DNA of 64,000 nt from Piscinibacter sp. XHJ-5 (GCF_029855045.1 NZ_CP123228.1:3100001-3164000), one strand, 5' to 3'. Shown: positions 51,402 to 59,197, numbered from the stretch's first letter. Notes: generated by a model not told the origin, from the sequence alone. Program-made: numbers and translations.

Positions 51402-53099
51402 ATGAGGTCAGAGGCCGAAGACGCAGAAATCAGGGACAAGCGACGACGCTCTTCGGCAAAGGAGGGCGCATCGGCGGGAGGGACCGGCTCGCGCCGCTCG
51501 GGTGCCAAGCATGCCTTCGAAGCGCACTTCCAGCGCTTCGCGGAAAGCAGCGACGACGTCTTCTGGCTGGCCGATCTGACACATCAGTGCCTTCTCTACG
51601 TGAGCCCGCGGTTCGAGCAGTTGTGGGGCGTGCGCGCGGACCGGCTGATGAGCGATCCGACGCAATGGAACCGCGCGGTGCTGACGCCCGACGGCAAGAG
51701 CTTGCCGACGCCGTTCTTTGCCGACGATCCGGCCCATGGCGAGATGGTCCGCGAGTACCGGATCAAGGCGCGGGGCGGTGACACCCGCTGGATCCGCGAT
51801 CGGCGCTTCTACCTTCGCGACGGGAGCGGCCGCACCTTGCGCATCGGCGGCATCGCCGAGGACGTGACGGAGCGCAAGCAGCGGGAGATCGAGAACGAGG
51901 AGCTGCTGGCGCGAGAGCGCGAGGCTCGCGGCCAGGCGGAGACCGCCGCGTCATCGAAGGATGAGTTCGTGGCGGTGGTGACGCACGAGCTGCGCTCACC
52001 CTTGAACGCGATCCGCGGCTGGGCGCACGTGCTGCGCCACAGCGGCGGGCTCAACGCGACGCAGCTGAAGGCGCTGGATGCCATCGACCGCAACACGCAG
52101 GCGCAGGCGCACCTAGTCGATGATCTGCTCGACAGCCAGCGCATTCTTTGCGGCAAGCTTCAACTCGACCTGCAACGCATGCCCCTGGCGAACGTGCTCG
52201 AGGAAGCGTGCGAGTCGGTGCAGCCGGCTGCGCAGCAGAAGCGCATCCGGCTGGACGTGACGCACGATGCGGCCATCGGCATCGTGCGCGCCGATCCCGA
52301 GCGGCTGCGACAGGCCGTGGTCAAGCTGCTCGCGAACGCGGTCAAGTTCACGCCCGAGGACGGCATCGTGACGCTGTGCAGCCGCCGCGGGCCGGAGTCG
52401 TTGTCGATCGAGGTCAAGGACACGGGCGTCGGCCTGGAGCCGGCGCAGCTGCCGTTCGTGTTCGAACGCTTCCAGCAGGCGGACAGCTCGAGCACCCGCC
52501 GCGCCAGCGGCCTCGGCCTGGGGCTGACGCTCGCGCAGCAGCTCGTCGAGCTGCACGGCGGTCGAATCTCCGTGGACAGTGCCGGCGCGGGACAGGGCAC
52601 GACCTTCACCATCGAGCTGCCCGAGCACCTGAGCGAGAAGACCGCCGACACGCCGGTCAGCGCACCCCAGTTTGCCTCGCCCCTCGCGGGCAAGCGCATC
52701 GTCATCGTCGAGGACGATGCGGACGGACGCGAGGCGCTGGGACTCATCCTGAGAGGAGCCCGCGCCGAGCTGCACAGCTTCGACCGCGCGGCGACCGCCT
52801 ACGACTACCTGCTGCACGCGCCGCGACAGGAACTGCCCGATGCGCTCATCTCCGACATCGCGATGCCCGACGAAGACGGCTATGCGTTCATCCGCCGCGT
52901 TCGCGAGATGGAAGGCGGGGAGCGCCGACCTCACGTGATCGCGCTGGCGTTGACGGCGTTCTCGCGGGTCGAGGATCGCATGCGCGCGCTGGCCGCCGGC
53001 TTCGACGCCCATGTGGCCAAGCCGATCGATCCGGATCGCGTGCTGCGCACGCTGATCGACGCGTTGCAGGACACCGATCCGCATCCGTCGAGCGCCTGA
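51402..53099 (+). CDS. Soluble PAS hybrid histidine kinase with receiver
   Basis: The 565-residue protein has a basic N-terminal segment, one PAS/PAC domain (about 35-160; FQRFAESSDDVFWLADL, RTLRIGGIAEDVTERK), HisKA with His195 in VVTHELRSPLNA, a HATPase domain (KLLANAVKFTPEDG, DTGVGLEP, GLGLGLTLAQQLVELHGG) and a receiver with Asp485 in LISDIAMPDEDG. It has no membrane helix. It is convergent with a lone receiver gene that could be its phosphorelay partner. Confidence 0.92.
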   Translation: MRSEAEDAEIRDKRRRSSAKEGASAGGTGSRRSGAKHAFEAHFQRFAESSDDVFWLADLTHQCLLYVSPRFEQLWGVRADRLMSDPTQWNRAVLTPDGKSLPTPFFADDPAHGEMVREYRIKARGGDTRWIRDRRFYLRDGSGRTLRIGGIAEDVTERKQREIENEELLAREREARGQAETAASSKDEFVAVVTHELRSPLNAIRGWAHVLRHSGGLNATQLKALDAIDRNTQAQAHLVDDLLDSQRILCGKLQLDLQRMPLANVLEEACESVQPAAQQKRIRLDVTHDAAIGIVRADPERLRQAVVKLLANAVKFTPEDGIVTLCSRRGPESLSIEVKDTGVGLEPAQLPFVFERFQQADSSSTRRASGLGLGLTLAQQLVELHGGRISVDSAGAGQGTTFTIELPEHLSEKTADTPVSAPQFASPLAGKRIVIVEDDADGREALGLILRGARAELHSFDRAATAYDYLLHAPRQELPDALISDIAMPDEDGYAFIRRVREMEGGERRPHVIALALTAFSRVEDRMRALAAGFDAHVAKPIDPDRVLRTLIDALQDTDPHPSSA

Positions 53100-53111
53100 G
53101 CGCCCGGCGCG

Positions 53112-53486
53112 TCAGGGCGCGCGGCTGTCGTCCAGGAAGCTCTCTATCACTTCCGGGTCCACCGGCTTCACGAGGTGAGCATCGAAACCCGCCTCGGCGG
53201 TTCGCTCGCGGTCCGACGGCTGACCATAGCCGGTCAGCGCGGCCAGGACCATGTCGCGGCCGAACGGAAGCTCGCGCAACAGCCTGGCCACTTCGTAGCC
53301 GCTCATCCCCGGCAGGCCCAGGTCGCAGAACACGACCTCGGGACGGAACACGGCTGCCACGCGCAGGCCACCGACGCCATCGCCGGCCGTGCGGGTGTCA
53401 TGCCCGGACAAGGCGAGCAATTGAGCCAGCGATTCGGCAGCGTCCAGGTTGTCGTCGATCAGGAGCACGCGACGTGATTTGCTCAT
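53112..53486 (-). CDS. Single-domain response regulator
   Basis: The 124-residue protein is one CheY-like receiver with Asp55 in VVFCDLGLPGM, the acidic pair in VLLIDDN, and the conserved Lys in HLVKPVDPE. It has no output domain. It most resembles the receiver modules of the hybrid kinases at 16364 and 51402. A strong sigma-54 element lies upstream, and the gene is convergent with the PAS hybrid kinase. Confidence 0.88.
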   Translation of the reverse strand: MSKSRRVLLIDDNLDAAESLAQLLALSGHDTRTAGDGVGGLRVAAVFRPEVVFCDLGLPGMSGYEVARLLRELPFGRDMVLAALTGYGQPSDRERTAEAGFDAHLVKPVDPEVIESFLDDSRAP

Positions 53487-53538
53487 TGGGGATTGGGTCT
53501 CCTCGCTCGCGGGCTTGTGCACCCGCCGCACCGTGCGC

Positions 53539-53554
53539 GGCAAACGAGGTGCCA
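53539..53554 (-). promoter_or_regulatory. Sigma-54 promoter candidate for the lone receiver
   Basis: Minus strand TGGCACCTCGTTTGCC. TGGCAC is the full -24 consensus and TTGC is exact. The predicted start is 42 bases before the ATG at 53486. Confidence 0.7.
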
Positions 53555-53915
53555 GCGAGGGGTGGAAGGGACGCGGGGGAGCGTCCCGTGAAAGACCCTG
53601 CTGCCCCGGTAAGTTCTGCACAGCAAATTACGAGCATTTCCAGGATTTGCCGAAGGTCTTTACCCGAGACGCTTCTCGCTTCCCGGGCGCCATGCGGGCC
53701 GACGCCCGGTGAAGACGGTTATCGAGCGCGGCCTGGCTGGCTGGTACAGCGATTGCTGTTAATGCCGGCAAGGAGTGACTGGCGCAAGTCGTTCACAAGA
53801 CGTGTTGCGCGGACCCTCCACCCGTTTTCCCGGCTCGAGCATCCAACTGCGACGCTCCTCCCCCCTTCCTCCCGACTCATTGGGCGACGTGGGCTCGAGA
53901 CGGTGTTTTCTTCTC
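53555..53915. other. Intergenic stretch, possibly holding a small RNA
   Basis: I see no convincing protein gene. Because the region ends in a rightward terminator with no gene before it, a small rightward transcript is possible. A CAGCAAATTACGAGC patch near 53631 is A/T-rich for this genome. I cannot define a promoter. Confidence 0.3.
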
Positions 53916-53947
53916 AACCGCCGCGCTGGTCGCGGCGGTTTTCGTTT
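53916..53947 (+). terminator. Rightward terminator without an obvious gene
   Basis: The stem AACCGCCGCG/CGCGGCGGTT (53916-53925 and 53931-53940, loop CTGGT) is followed by TTCGTTT. The T-rich side faces right, so it fits a + strand transcript, yet the preceding 400 bases contain no + strand gene. For the minus-strand gene at 53954 the downstream side is GAGAAGAAAA, not T-rich. Confidence 0.65.
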
Positions 53948-53953
53948 CAGGGC

Positions 53954-54472
53954 TCAGCGGTAGACGTCCAGCCCGCGATGGTCGCGCCAGGCCTGCTCGA
54001 AGTGCTCGGCATCGGCCTCGGAGCGCGGCTTCACGCCCATCAGGATGCCGCCTTCTCGCACGCCTTGTTCGTAGCGCTTGACGCGTTCCTCCGGGATGCC
54101 CCAGCCGATCAGCGCGCCGACCAGGCCGCCGGTCGCTGCGCCCGCGCCCGCTCCGGCGAGCGCCGCTGCCACCGGGCCCGCCACCACCAGGCCGAGGCCG
54201 GGGATGGCGATGCTGGTTCCGATGGCCGCGATGGCCGCTGCGATGGCTCCGAGCGTGCCGCCAATGGCCCCGCCGATGCCGGCGCCTTCCGCGGCCTTGC
54301 TGCCGAGTTCCGTGGCTGCGCCGGCGTTGTCGAAGTGCTGGCGACGCGTCTCGTCGGACATGACGACGTTGACGTCGTCGCGCGTATACCCGCGGTCCGT
54401 CACGGCTTGATACGCCCGTTCTGCGCTTTCGCGGTCGCGGAAGAGCCCGGTCACCATGGTCGATTCAGCCAT
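53954..54472 (-). CDS. General stress protein 17M-like, glycine-zipper protein
   Basis: The 172-residue protein starts MAESTMVTGLFRDRESAERAYQAV, like YflT/17M stress proteins. It then has a long Gly/Ala-rich hydrophobic region (about 60-125, GGAIGGTLGAIAAAIAAIG, AALAGAGAGAATGGLVGALIG) that could form membrane hairpins, and ends with an ILMGVKPRS-type ferredoxin-like strand. AGGAGG lies 8 bases before the ATG. Function is unknown beyond stress association. Confidence 0.82.
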   Translation of the reverse strand: MAESTMVTGLFRDRESAERAYQAVTDRGYTRDDVNVVMSDETRRQHFDNAGAATELGSKAAEGAGIGGAIGGTLGAIAAAIAAIGTSIAIPGLGLVVAGPVAAALAGAGAGAATGGLVGALIGWGIPEERVKRYEQGVREGGILMGVKPRSEADAEHFEQAWRDHRGLDVYR

Positions 54473-54527
54473 TTGAAATACCTCCTGCAGGAATGCCGAC
54501 GAAGACCTCGGCGATCGCTGCATGCGC

Positions 54528-54543
54528 AGCAATCGCGACGCCC
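54528..54543 (-). promoter_or_regulatory. Sigma-54 promoter candidate for the 17M-like gene
   Basis: Minus strand GGGCGTCGCGATTGCT. The -12 TTGCT is consensus; the -24 has GGCGT for GGCAC. Spacing is exact. The predicted start is 45 bases before the ATG at 54472. Confidence 0.48.
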
Positions 54544-54556
54544 GCCTTGCTGGCCC

Positions 54557-54572
54557 GGGCCCGCGGTTTGCC
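54557..54572 (+). promoter_or_regulatory. Sigma-54 promoter candidate for csbD
   Basis: GGGCCCGCGGTTTGCC. The -12 TTGC is consensus; the -24 has GGCCC for GGCAC. It lies 13 bases from the divergent site at 54528-54543. The predicted leader to the CsbD ATG is 50 bases. Confidence 0.48.
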
Positions 54573-54632
54573 CGCCGATGGAGCATGGGGCCGAGGGCCT
54601 CGTTTCTCCACCGATGAGTGAAAGGAATTGCC

Positions 54633-54818
54633 ATGAACAAGGACCAGATCAAGGGACGCGTGGACCAGGCAAAGGGCAAGGTCAAGGATGCTGCCGGTGA
54701 CCTGACCGGCGACAAGTCGCTCGACGTCGAAGGCAAGATCGACCAGGCCAAGGGCAAGGCCCAGGCCGAAGTGGGGGACATCAAGGAAAAGGCGAAGCGC
54801 AAGGCCGACAAGCCCTGA
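54633..54818 (+). CDS. CsbD-family stress protein
   Basis: The 61-residue protein is a typical CsbD protein with two repeated KGRVDQAKGKVKDAAGDLTGD / EGKIDQAKGKAQAEVGDIKEK units. It is highly charged, helical and stress-induced in many bacteria; molecular function is unknown. AAAGGA precedes the ATG by 7 bases. It begins a run of three small genes. Confidence 0.93.
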   Translation: MNKDQIKGRVDQAKGKVKDAAGDLTGDKSLDVEGKIDQAKGKAQAEVGDIKEKAKRKADKP

Positions 54819-54824
54819 GGCCTG

Positions 54825-54995
54825 ATGGCACACGACACGCCGCCGGGGCCGCAGCCTGAGCCGCTGCAGCCCCCGAAGCCGCCCGGTCCGGAAATTCCGC
54901 CACCCGGCGTCGATGATCCGCAACCCTCCGACAACCCGGTGCCGGTGCGCGAGCCGCCGGTAATGCCCACGCCGATGTCAGGCGCCGGACGCTGA
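54825..54995 (+). CDS. 56-residue Pro-rich peptide
   Basis: The frame MAHDTPPGPQPEPLQPPKPP ends PMSGAGR and is about one third proline. It begins 6 bases after the CsbD stop, with GAGG 5 bases before its ATG, so it is probably translated from the CsbD message. I recognise no family. Confidence 0.55.
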   Translation: MAHDTPPGPQPEPLQPPKPPGPEIPPPGVDDPQPSDNPVPVREPPVMPTPMSGAGR

Positions 54996-55011
54996 TTCGA
55001 AAGGAGCTGCC

Positions 55012-55335
55012 ATGCCCAGGTCGTGGAGCGACAAGCGTGAACGCCAGTACGAGCACATCAAGGAAGGCCTGCTCGAGCGCGGCAAGAAGGAAGACGTGGC
55101 CGAGGAGATTGCGGCCCGCACGGTGAACAAGGAGCGTGCACAGCACGGCGAGGCCAAGGAAGCGAGCCGCACCTCGATCGAGGACATGCCCGCCAGCCGC
55201 CGCGGCGGCCTGCACTCGCACAGCGGCGAGCGCGGGCGGACCTATGCGCAGCTCTACGAAGAAGCCAAGGCCCACAACATCAAGGGACGCTCCGGCATGA
55301 CGAAGGCCGAGCTCGAGAAGAAGCTCAACCACTGA
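55012..55335 (+). CDS. Small basic protein with Rho-N/SAP-like C-terminus
   Basis: The 107-residue protein (MPRSWSDKRERQYEHIKEGL) matches a family often annotated as plasmid stabilisation protein. It has an N-terminal helical DUF7218-like part (KEDVAEEIAARTVNKERA) and a C-terminal LYEEAKAHNIKGRSGMTKAELEKKL segment resembling Rho N-terminal/SAP-type motifs that bind nucleic acid. AAAGGAG precedes the ATG. It ends the CsbD run. Confidence 0.8.
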   Translation: MPRSWSDKRERQYEHIKEGLLERGKKEDVAEEIAARTVNKERAQHGEAKEASRTSIEDMPASRRGGLHSHSGERGRTYAQLYEEAKAHNIKGRSGMTKAELEKKLNH

Positions 55336-55377
55336 GAGGACTGCACCACGATGCTGCTCGCCTGATCGATCCGTCTG

Positions 55378-55416
55378 CAAAAAGCACAACGGCAGCCCCT
55401 TCGGGCTGCCGTTGTG
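55378..55416 (-). terminator. Terminator of the glycine-zipper lipoprotein gene
   Basis: The 14-base stem CACAACGGCAGCCC/GGGCTGCCGTTGTG (55385-55398 and 55403-55416, loop CTTC) is followed, on the minus strand, by CTTTTTG. It lies 14 bases after the stop of the minus-strand gene. It may also stop rightward transcription less well. Confidence 0.88.
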
Positions 55417-55429
55417 TTGGTGGGTCGGG

Positions 55430-55912
55430 TTACCAGCGCTGCAACTGATTGCCTTCGACGCGCACGCGGTCACCCACGCGCAAGCCGTTCACGTCGTAGT
55501 AGTCGAACGAGCGGAAGTCGCCGTTGTCGAGCCGCACGTCGACCTGGTAGTAGGCCTGGCCGCCGGAGCGGTTCTCCTCGATCTTGTTGCCGGCCACGGC
55601 ACCGCCCACGGCGCCGATGGCGGTGGCCGCGGTGCGGCCGGATCCGGAGCCCACCTGGTTGCCCAGCGCACCGCCGATCACCGCGCCGAGGATCGCGCCC
55701 GCACCGGACGACCGGCGTGCCGTCTCGTGCTGCTGGATGTTGCGCACGTAGCCGAACTGCGCCGCCTCGGTGGACGACGACGACGAGGAATACGGCGAGG
55801 CGCCGATCGTGCCGGACGCAGGCGGCGCCGTGTTCTCGCTCACCGAAGAGCAGCCGGCGGCGAGGACCAGTGCCGATGCAACGGCGCTGAGGGTCATCAA
55901 CTTGCTTGTCAT
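55430..55912 (-). CDS. Glycine-zipper 2TM outer-membrane lipoprotein
   Basis: The 160-residue protein has a lipoprotein signal (ALVLAAGCSS), a Ser/Thr linker, the 17-kDa-antigen-type glycine zipper (GAGAILGAVIGGALGNQVGSGSGR, AIGAVGGAVAGNKIEE) and a C-terminal beta segment (YYQVDVRLDNGDFRSFDYYD...GDRVRVEGNQLQRW), as in SlyB/YMGG-type proteins. AAAGGAG lies 8 bases before the ATG. Confidence 0.9.
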   Translation of the reverse strand: MTSKLMTLSAVASALVLAAGCSSVSENTAPPASGTIGASPYSSSSSSTEAAQFGYVRNIQQHETARRSSGAGAILGAVIGGALGNQVGSGSGRTAATAIGAVGGAVAGNKIEENRSGGQAYYQVDVRLDNGDFRSFDYYDVNGLRVGDRVRVEGNQLQRW

Positions 55913-56072
55913 GCTGGAACTCCTTTGCCTTGACAGTGCATGAATGGCCACCTTCGCTCTGGCGGCATGTCATGCTGGCATTCGCAGCCTGGGGCGGTCT
56001 GCCGGGGAGGACTGATTCGGCGGTCGGGCAGGGGAGCGCACCGCTGTGCGCGATCGCCTACAAGGCCACGGC

Positions 56073-56633
56073 CTACGAATAGAGCAGCGTCGCGACACCC
56101 AGGAGCGCGAAGACGAGCGCGGCGCCGCGGTGCATCCACGCGATGGGCAGCCGGCCCGAGAGTCGGTCGCCGAGAAGCACGGCGGGCACGTTCGCGATCA
56201 TCATGCCGAGCGTCGTCCCGGCCACCACGCCCCACATCGCCTGCTCTCGCGCGGCGAGAGCGACGGTGGCGATCTGCGTCTTGTCGCCCATCTCGGCAAT
56301 GAAGAAGGCGACGAGGGTGGTCACGAACACGCCTCGCGACGAGCGCGGCGGCGCATCGTCCTCGTCGAAGCGGTCGGGCACCAGCGTCCACAGCGCCATG
56401 GCGATGAAGCCGATGCCCAGGATCCAGCGCATCAGCTGGGGTCCGGTCACGGACACGAGCCATGCGCCGAGTGCGCTGGCCAGCGCGTGGTTGATCAGCG
56501 TTGCCGCGAGGATGCCGGCGACGATGGGCCAGGGCTTGCGAAAGCGCGCGGCGAGGACGAGGGCGAGGAGCTGGGTCTTGTCGCCGATTTCGGCGAGGCC
56601 GACGAGGCCGGTGGCGATGAGAAAGGTGTGCAA
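56073..56633 (-). CDS. GDT1/TMEM165-family manganese exporter
   Basis: The 186-residue protein has six helices in two repeats, each with the E-x-G-D-K-T ion-binding motif (LAEIGDKTQLLAL and IAEMGDKTQIATV). I set the start at the TTG at 56633 because it gives the canonical N-terminus HTFLIATGLVGLAEIGDKT and follows GGAAA. Upstream in-frame ATGs at 56747 and 56738 lie inside the riboswitch aptamer. Regulation by manganese through that riboswitch supports Mn2+ efflux as its role. Confidence 0.88.
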   Translation of the reverse strand: MHTFLIATGLVGLAEIGDKTQLLALVLAARFRKPWPIVAGILAATLINHALASALGAWLVSVTGPQLMRWILGIGFIAMALWTLVPDRFDEDDAPPRSSRGVFVTTLVAFFIAEMGDKTQIATVALAAREQAMWGVVAGTTLGMMIANVPAVLLGDRLSGRLPIAWMHRGAALVFALLGVATLLYS

Positions 56634-56659
56634 GATCGGTTTCCAGGCCGGGCGAACCG

Positions 56660-56700
56660 TTCGACCACGAGCCTCCCCGGCCGAACCGGAGGCAACGTGG
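56660..56700 (-). promoter_or_regulatory. Riboswitch expression-platform hairpin
   Basis: Directly after the aptamer the RNA can fold GACCACG...CGTGGTC around an inner GCCTCC/GGGAGGC stem. It ends 27 bases before the TTG start, so it could control access to the ribosome site or transcription. There is no long T-run. Confidence 0.5.
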
Positions 56701-56822
56701 TCAAAGGTCTTGCCAAGCGCGGGAACCGCCTGCGCCATGGCTTGCATGAAGCCAAGTGTGTTGACGCAGGCCCCCTCCAGGATGCTCGAAGTGCTTCGGC
56801 AGGAAGGGCGGCTACTCCCCAA
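56690..56822 (-). ncRNA. yybP-ykoY manganese riboswitch aptamer
   Basis: Read on the minus strand, the conserved blocks appear in order: GGGGAGTAGCC (56820-56810), GCGTCAACACACTTG (56767 region), and GCAAGACCTTTGACC (56713-56699). These match the yybP-ykoY family, including the CGTCAACA-type loop known from E. coli alx/mntP leaders. The family senses Mn2+ and controls Mn exporters, and a GDT1-family gene follows immediately. I did not compute a fold. Confidence 0.85.
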
Positions 56823-56833
56823 TGACAGAGGCG

Positions 56834-56839
56834 ATTGTA
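56834..56839 (-). promoter_or_regulatory. -10 hexamer before the riboswitch
   Basis: Minus strand TACAAT lies 13 bases before the riboswitch GGGGAGTAG block. No good -35 is visible. It sits between the LacI-type gene stop and the aptamer. Confidence 0.45.
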
Positions 56840-56857
56840 CCGGCAGCCTTCGCGGCT

Positions 56858-57853
56858 TCAGCCGCGCGCCGTGGAACGTCTCTCGACGAGTTGCGGCTCG
56901 ATCACCACGACCGACGGCACGCGCTCGCGCGTGATGAGCCCGTGCAGCTCGCGGATCACCGATTCGCCCTGCTGTCCGCCGCGCACGTCGACGCTGGTCA
57001 GCTCCGGCTCCAGCAGGCCGCACAGCGGCACGTTGTCGAAGCCCGCCACCCCGACCTCGTCGGGCACGTGAACACCGCGGCGCTGCAGCTCGCGCATGAA
57101 GCCGATGGCGATCATGTCGTTGTAGCCGACGACTGCGTCGGGCCTGAGCGCCGACTGGAACCAGGCATCGGTGGCAAGCCGCCCACCGTCCAGCGAGGGT
57201 GTCGACGATTCGCAGCGCTGCAGCGGCACGCCGGCCTCGGACAGGACGGCCGCCAGCCCTTCGGCGCGGTCCTCGCTCCAGCGCGAAGCGGCGTAGCCGG
57301 CGTACAGCACGCGCCGAAAGCCGCGTTCGAGCAGATGGGTGCCGAGCAGGCGACCGGCCACGCGGCCGTCGGTGCGCACGCAGGCGCAGCCGGGCTCCTC
57401 GAAGCGGCCGAACCACACGATGGGGCGACTTTGCTGCACCAGCCACTGCATCGCGGGCCCGGGCACGCGCGCGCTGACAGCAAGCCCGTCAACCCGGCTG
57501 GCAAGCGCCTGCAACTGCTGCAGCTCGGCTCCGGCACATTCCTCCAGGTCGACCACCATGAGGCTGTAGCCGAGCGCCAGCGCGACGCGGTTGGCGCCCT
57601 TGACCATGCTCGCGAAGTGCGGGTTGCCGATGTCGAGCACCGCCAGGCCCAGCGTACCCGTGCGCCCGGTGACCATGCTGTGCGCCGCCGGGTTGCGACG
57701 ATAGGCCAGCGCCTCCACCGCTTCGAGCACGCGCGCTTCGACGCCGGCCGAGAAGCGCTGCTGGCGGTTGATGAACTTGGAGACGGTGGCGATGGAAACC
57801 CCGGCACGCGCGGCGACGTCGTGCAATGTGGTGGGGCGCTTGTCGTTGCTCAT
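56858..57853 (-). CDS. LacI-family transcriptional regulator
   Basis: The 331-residue protein has an N-terminal LacI helix-turn-helix (TTLHDVAARAGVSIATVSKFIN) with the hinge region LAYRRNPAAHSMVTGRTGTLGL, and a periplasmic-binding-like effector domain (VVGYNDMIAIGFMRELQRRGVHVPDEVGVAGFDN). It probably responds to a sugar or sugar-like ligand. No obvious catabolic gene lies next to it. The ATG at 57853 or the one at 57862 is the start; neither has an ideal ribosome site. Confidence 0.92.
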   Translation of the reverse strand: MSNDKRPTTLHDVAARAGVSIATVSKFINRQQRFSAGVEARVLEAVEALAYRRNPAAHSMVTGRTGTLGLAVLDIGNPHFASMVKGANRVALALGYSLMVVDLEECAGAELQQLQALASRVDGLAVSARVPGPAMQWLVQQSRPIVWFGRFEEPGCACVRTDGRVAGRLLGTHLLERGFRRVLYAGYAASRWSEDRAEGLAAVLSEAGVPLQRCESSTPSLDGGRLATDAWFQSALRPDAVVGYNDMIAIGFMRELQRRGVHVPDEVGVAGFDNVPLCGLLEPELTSVDVRGGQQGESVIRELHGLITRERVPSVVVIEPQLVERRSTARG

Positions 57854-57913
57854 CGCGCCCATGGTCGCGGCATTTCCGCGGCTGGGGAAGGGGACTGTCC
57901 TGGGGAGGGTGTC

Positions 57914-57953
57914 CCGAAAAAAGGCGAAGCGCACTTCTTTCGAAGTGCGCTTC
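57914..57953 (-). terminator. Terminator of the PEP-CTERM gene
   Basis: The stem GAAGCGCACTTC/GAAGTGCGCTTC (57926-57937 and 57942-57953) has a 4-base loop. On the minus strand it is followed by GCC then six T. It separates the PEP-CTERM gene from the LacI-type gene. Confidence 0.9.
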
Positions 57954-57989
57954 TCTCCTATCTCCTCCTGGCTATCGAGACGGCTCGCT

Positions 57990-58805
57990 TCAGACCTGCT
58001 TGCGACGGCGAGCGATGAACCCGACCGCGCCCAGCCCGGCCAGCAGCAGGGCATAGGTTTGCGGCTCGGGGATCACGCCCACGCCACGGATGTCGGCGCT
58101 GCCGGCCACGCAGAGCGGGCCGCCCGGGCACTCACCGGGATGCGGCAGCAGAACCGCGCTGAACGACGATCCGAGCTGGAAGTCCGCAAACGGGGCGCCG
58201 AACTCCGCCGGAACGGTGTTCGTGTTGAACGCCGTGTTGGCGAGTGCGCCGCCGCCGGCCGTGTTGCCGTTCGCCGAGCCCGTCAGGTCCACATCGGCCA
58301 GACCGGCGCCGGTGCCCGCCGGCGAGGTCGTGCCGATGGCGGTGCCGTGACCGGCGAAGGTGTTGCCGTCGGCATCGATCTCGTGCCCGGCGAGCGTCAG
58401 CCACAGCGCGCCGTTGGATGCGGCGGCGAGGTCGGCGCCCGAGTTCGCGCTGCCGAACGGATTGAAGTCGTTGTCAGCGCCGAAGCCCAGGTAGAAGTTG
58501 ATCCAGCCGCCGCTGAACGTGACGTCCGAGGCCGTGAGGCTGGTCACCGTGTAGCCGCCGAAGGTGTAGGTCAGCTCGCAACCCGCGCACAGGTCGCTGA
58601 TGTTGATCCCGTTGATCTGGGTCACTTCGCCGACGCCGCCCAACACGTCGCCCACATTGGCAACGACGTTTTCATAGACCGAGGCGACGGCGAAGTTGGC
58701 CCCACTGGGGACATTGAGGCCACCGATGTTCACTGTTTGCGCCATGGAGTAACTGGCGGCACTCAGTAAGACAGCGGCAGCCAAGGCGTGAAGTTGTCTC
58801 TTCAT
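57990..58805 (-). CDS. PEP-CTERM sorting-domain protein
   Basis: The 271-residue exported protein has a signal peptide (1-24, ending AASYSMAQT), an Asn/Gly/Asp-rich low-Lys beta domain, and a C-terminal PEP-CTERM signal: VIPEPQTYALLLAGLGAVGFIARRRKQV, i.e. the PEP motif, a membrane helix and an Arg/Lys tail. Exosortase recognises such signals and the proteins are usually linked to exopolysaccharide and floc formation. No exosortase is in the window. AAGGAA precedes the ATG. Confidence 0.94.
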   Translation of the reverse strand: MKRQLHALAAAVLLSAASYSMAQTVNIGGLNVPSGANFAVASVYENVVANVGDVLGGVGEVTQINGINISDLCAGCELTYTFGGYTVTSLTASDVTFSGGWINFYLGFGADNDFNPFGSANSGADLAAASNGALWLTLAGHEIDADGNTFAGHGTAIGTTSPAGTGAGLADVDLTGSANGNTAGGGALANTAFNTNTVPAEFGAPFADFQLGSSFSAVLLPHPGECPGGPLCVAGSADIRGVGVIPEPQTYALLLAGLGAVGFIARRRKQV

Positions 58806-59197
58806 ATTCCATTCCTTGTGCAAGGGTTGAAGACGAGTCCCGTCATTGGCTGACATACAGGGCCGTCGCCGCTGACGGCGAATGCGCGGTGACGACGCGT
58901 AACTTGGGCAACGACCATGCCTGAAGCGATTTCAAGCAGGGAACTCCCCCAGTTCGAGGGGGGTGGGTGCCGTGCTGCTTACCCGCCGGATACACGCACC
59001 GCGCTGCGCCTCGACTTACGGGCGAATCGTCGTCACGCATCGCATGCGCACAGCAGCTGACAAGGGCGACCTTGTCACGAGCTGCATCCGTCTGCGACCG
59101 CCTCCAGGGGATCAACCTGCATAAGTTGCAGTCAGTTGGTCCACCCCGGTAGTTCTTGCAGTCACCGGCCCGTCACGCGGCGCCGAAAGTGACTTTT
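58806..59197. other. 392-base intergenic region upstream of the PEP-CTERM gene
   Basis: It carries a sigma-54 element (58907-58922) for the PEP-CTERM gene and a G/C hairpin CTCCCCCAGTTCGAGGGGGG (58944-58963). An open 90-codon frame on the minus strand (58843-59115) lacks a ribosome site and normal codon use, so I do not call it. Confidence 0.5.
58907..58922 (-). promoter_or_regulatory. Sigma-54 promoter candidate for the PEP-CTERM gene
   Basis: Minus strand AGGCATGGTCGTTGCC, with exact spacing and consensus TTGC. The predicted leader is 91 bases. As I recall, PEP-CTERM genes in other betaproteobacteria (Zoogloea) depend on RpoN with the PrsK/PrsR system. Confidence 0.62.

Noticed and set aside
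56738..56747. ATG starts for the GDT1-family gene
   Set aside because: They lie inside the manganese riboswitch aptamer, and the extra residues are not part of the family.
58843..59115. 90-codon minus-strand frame upstream of the PEP-CTERM gene
   Set aside because: It would cover the sigma-54 element and lacks a ribosome site and recognisable protein features.
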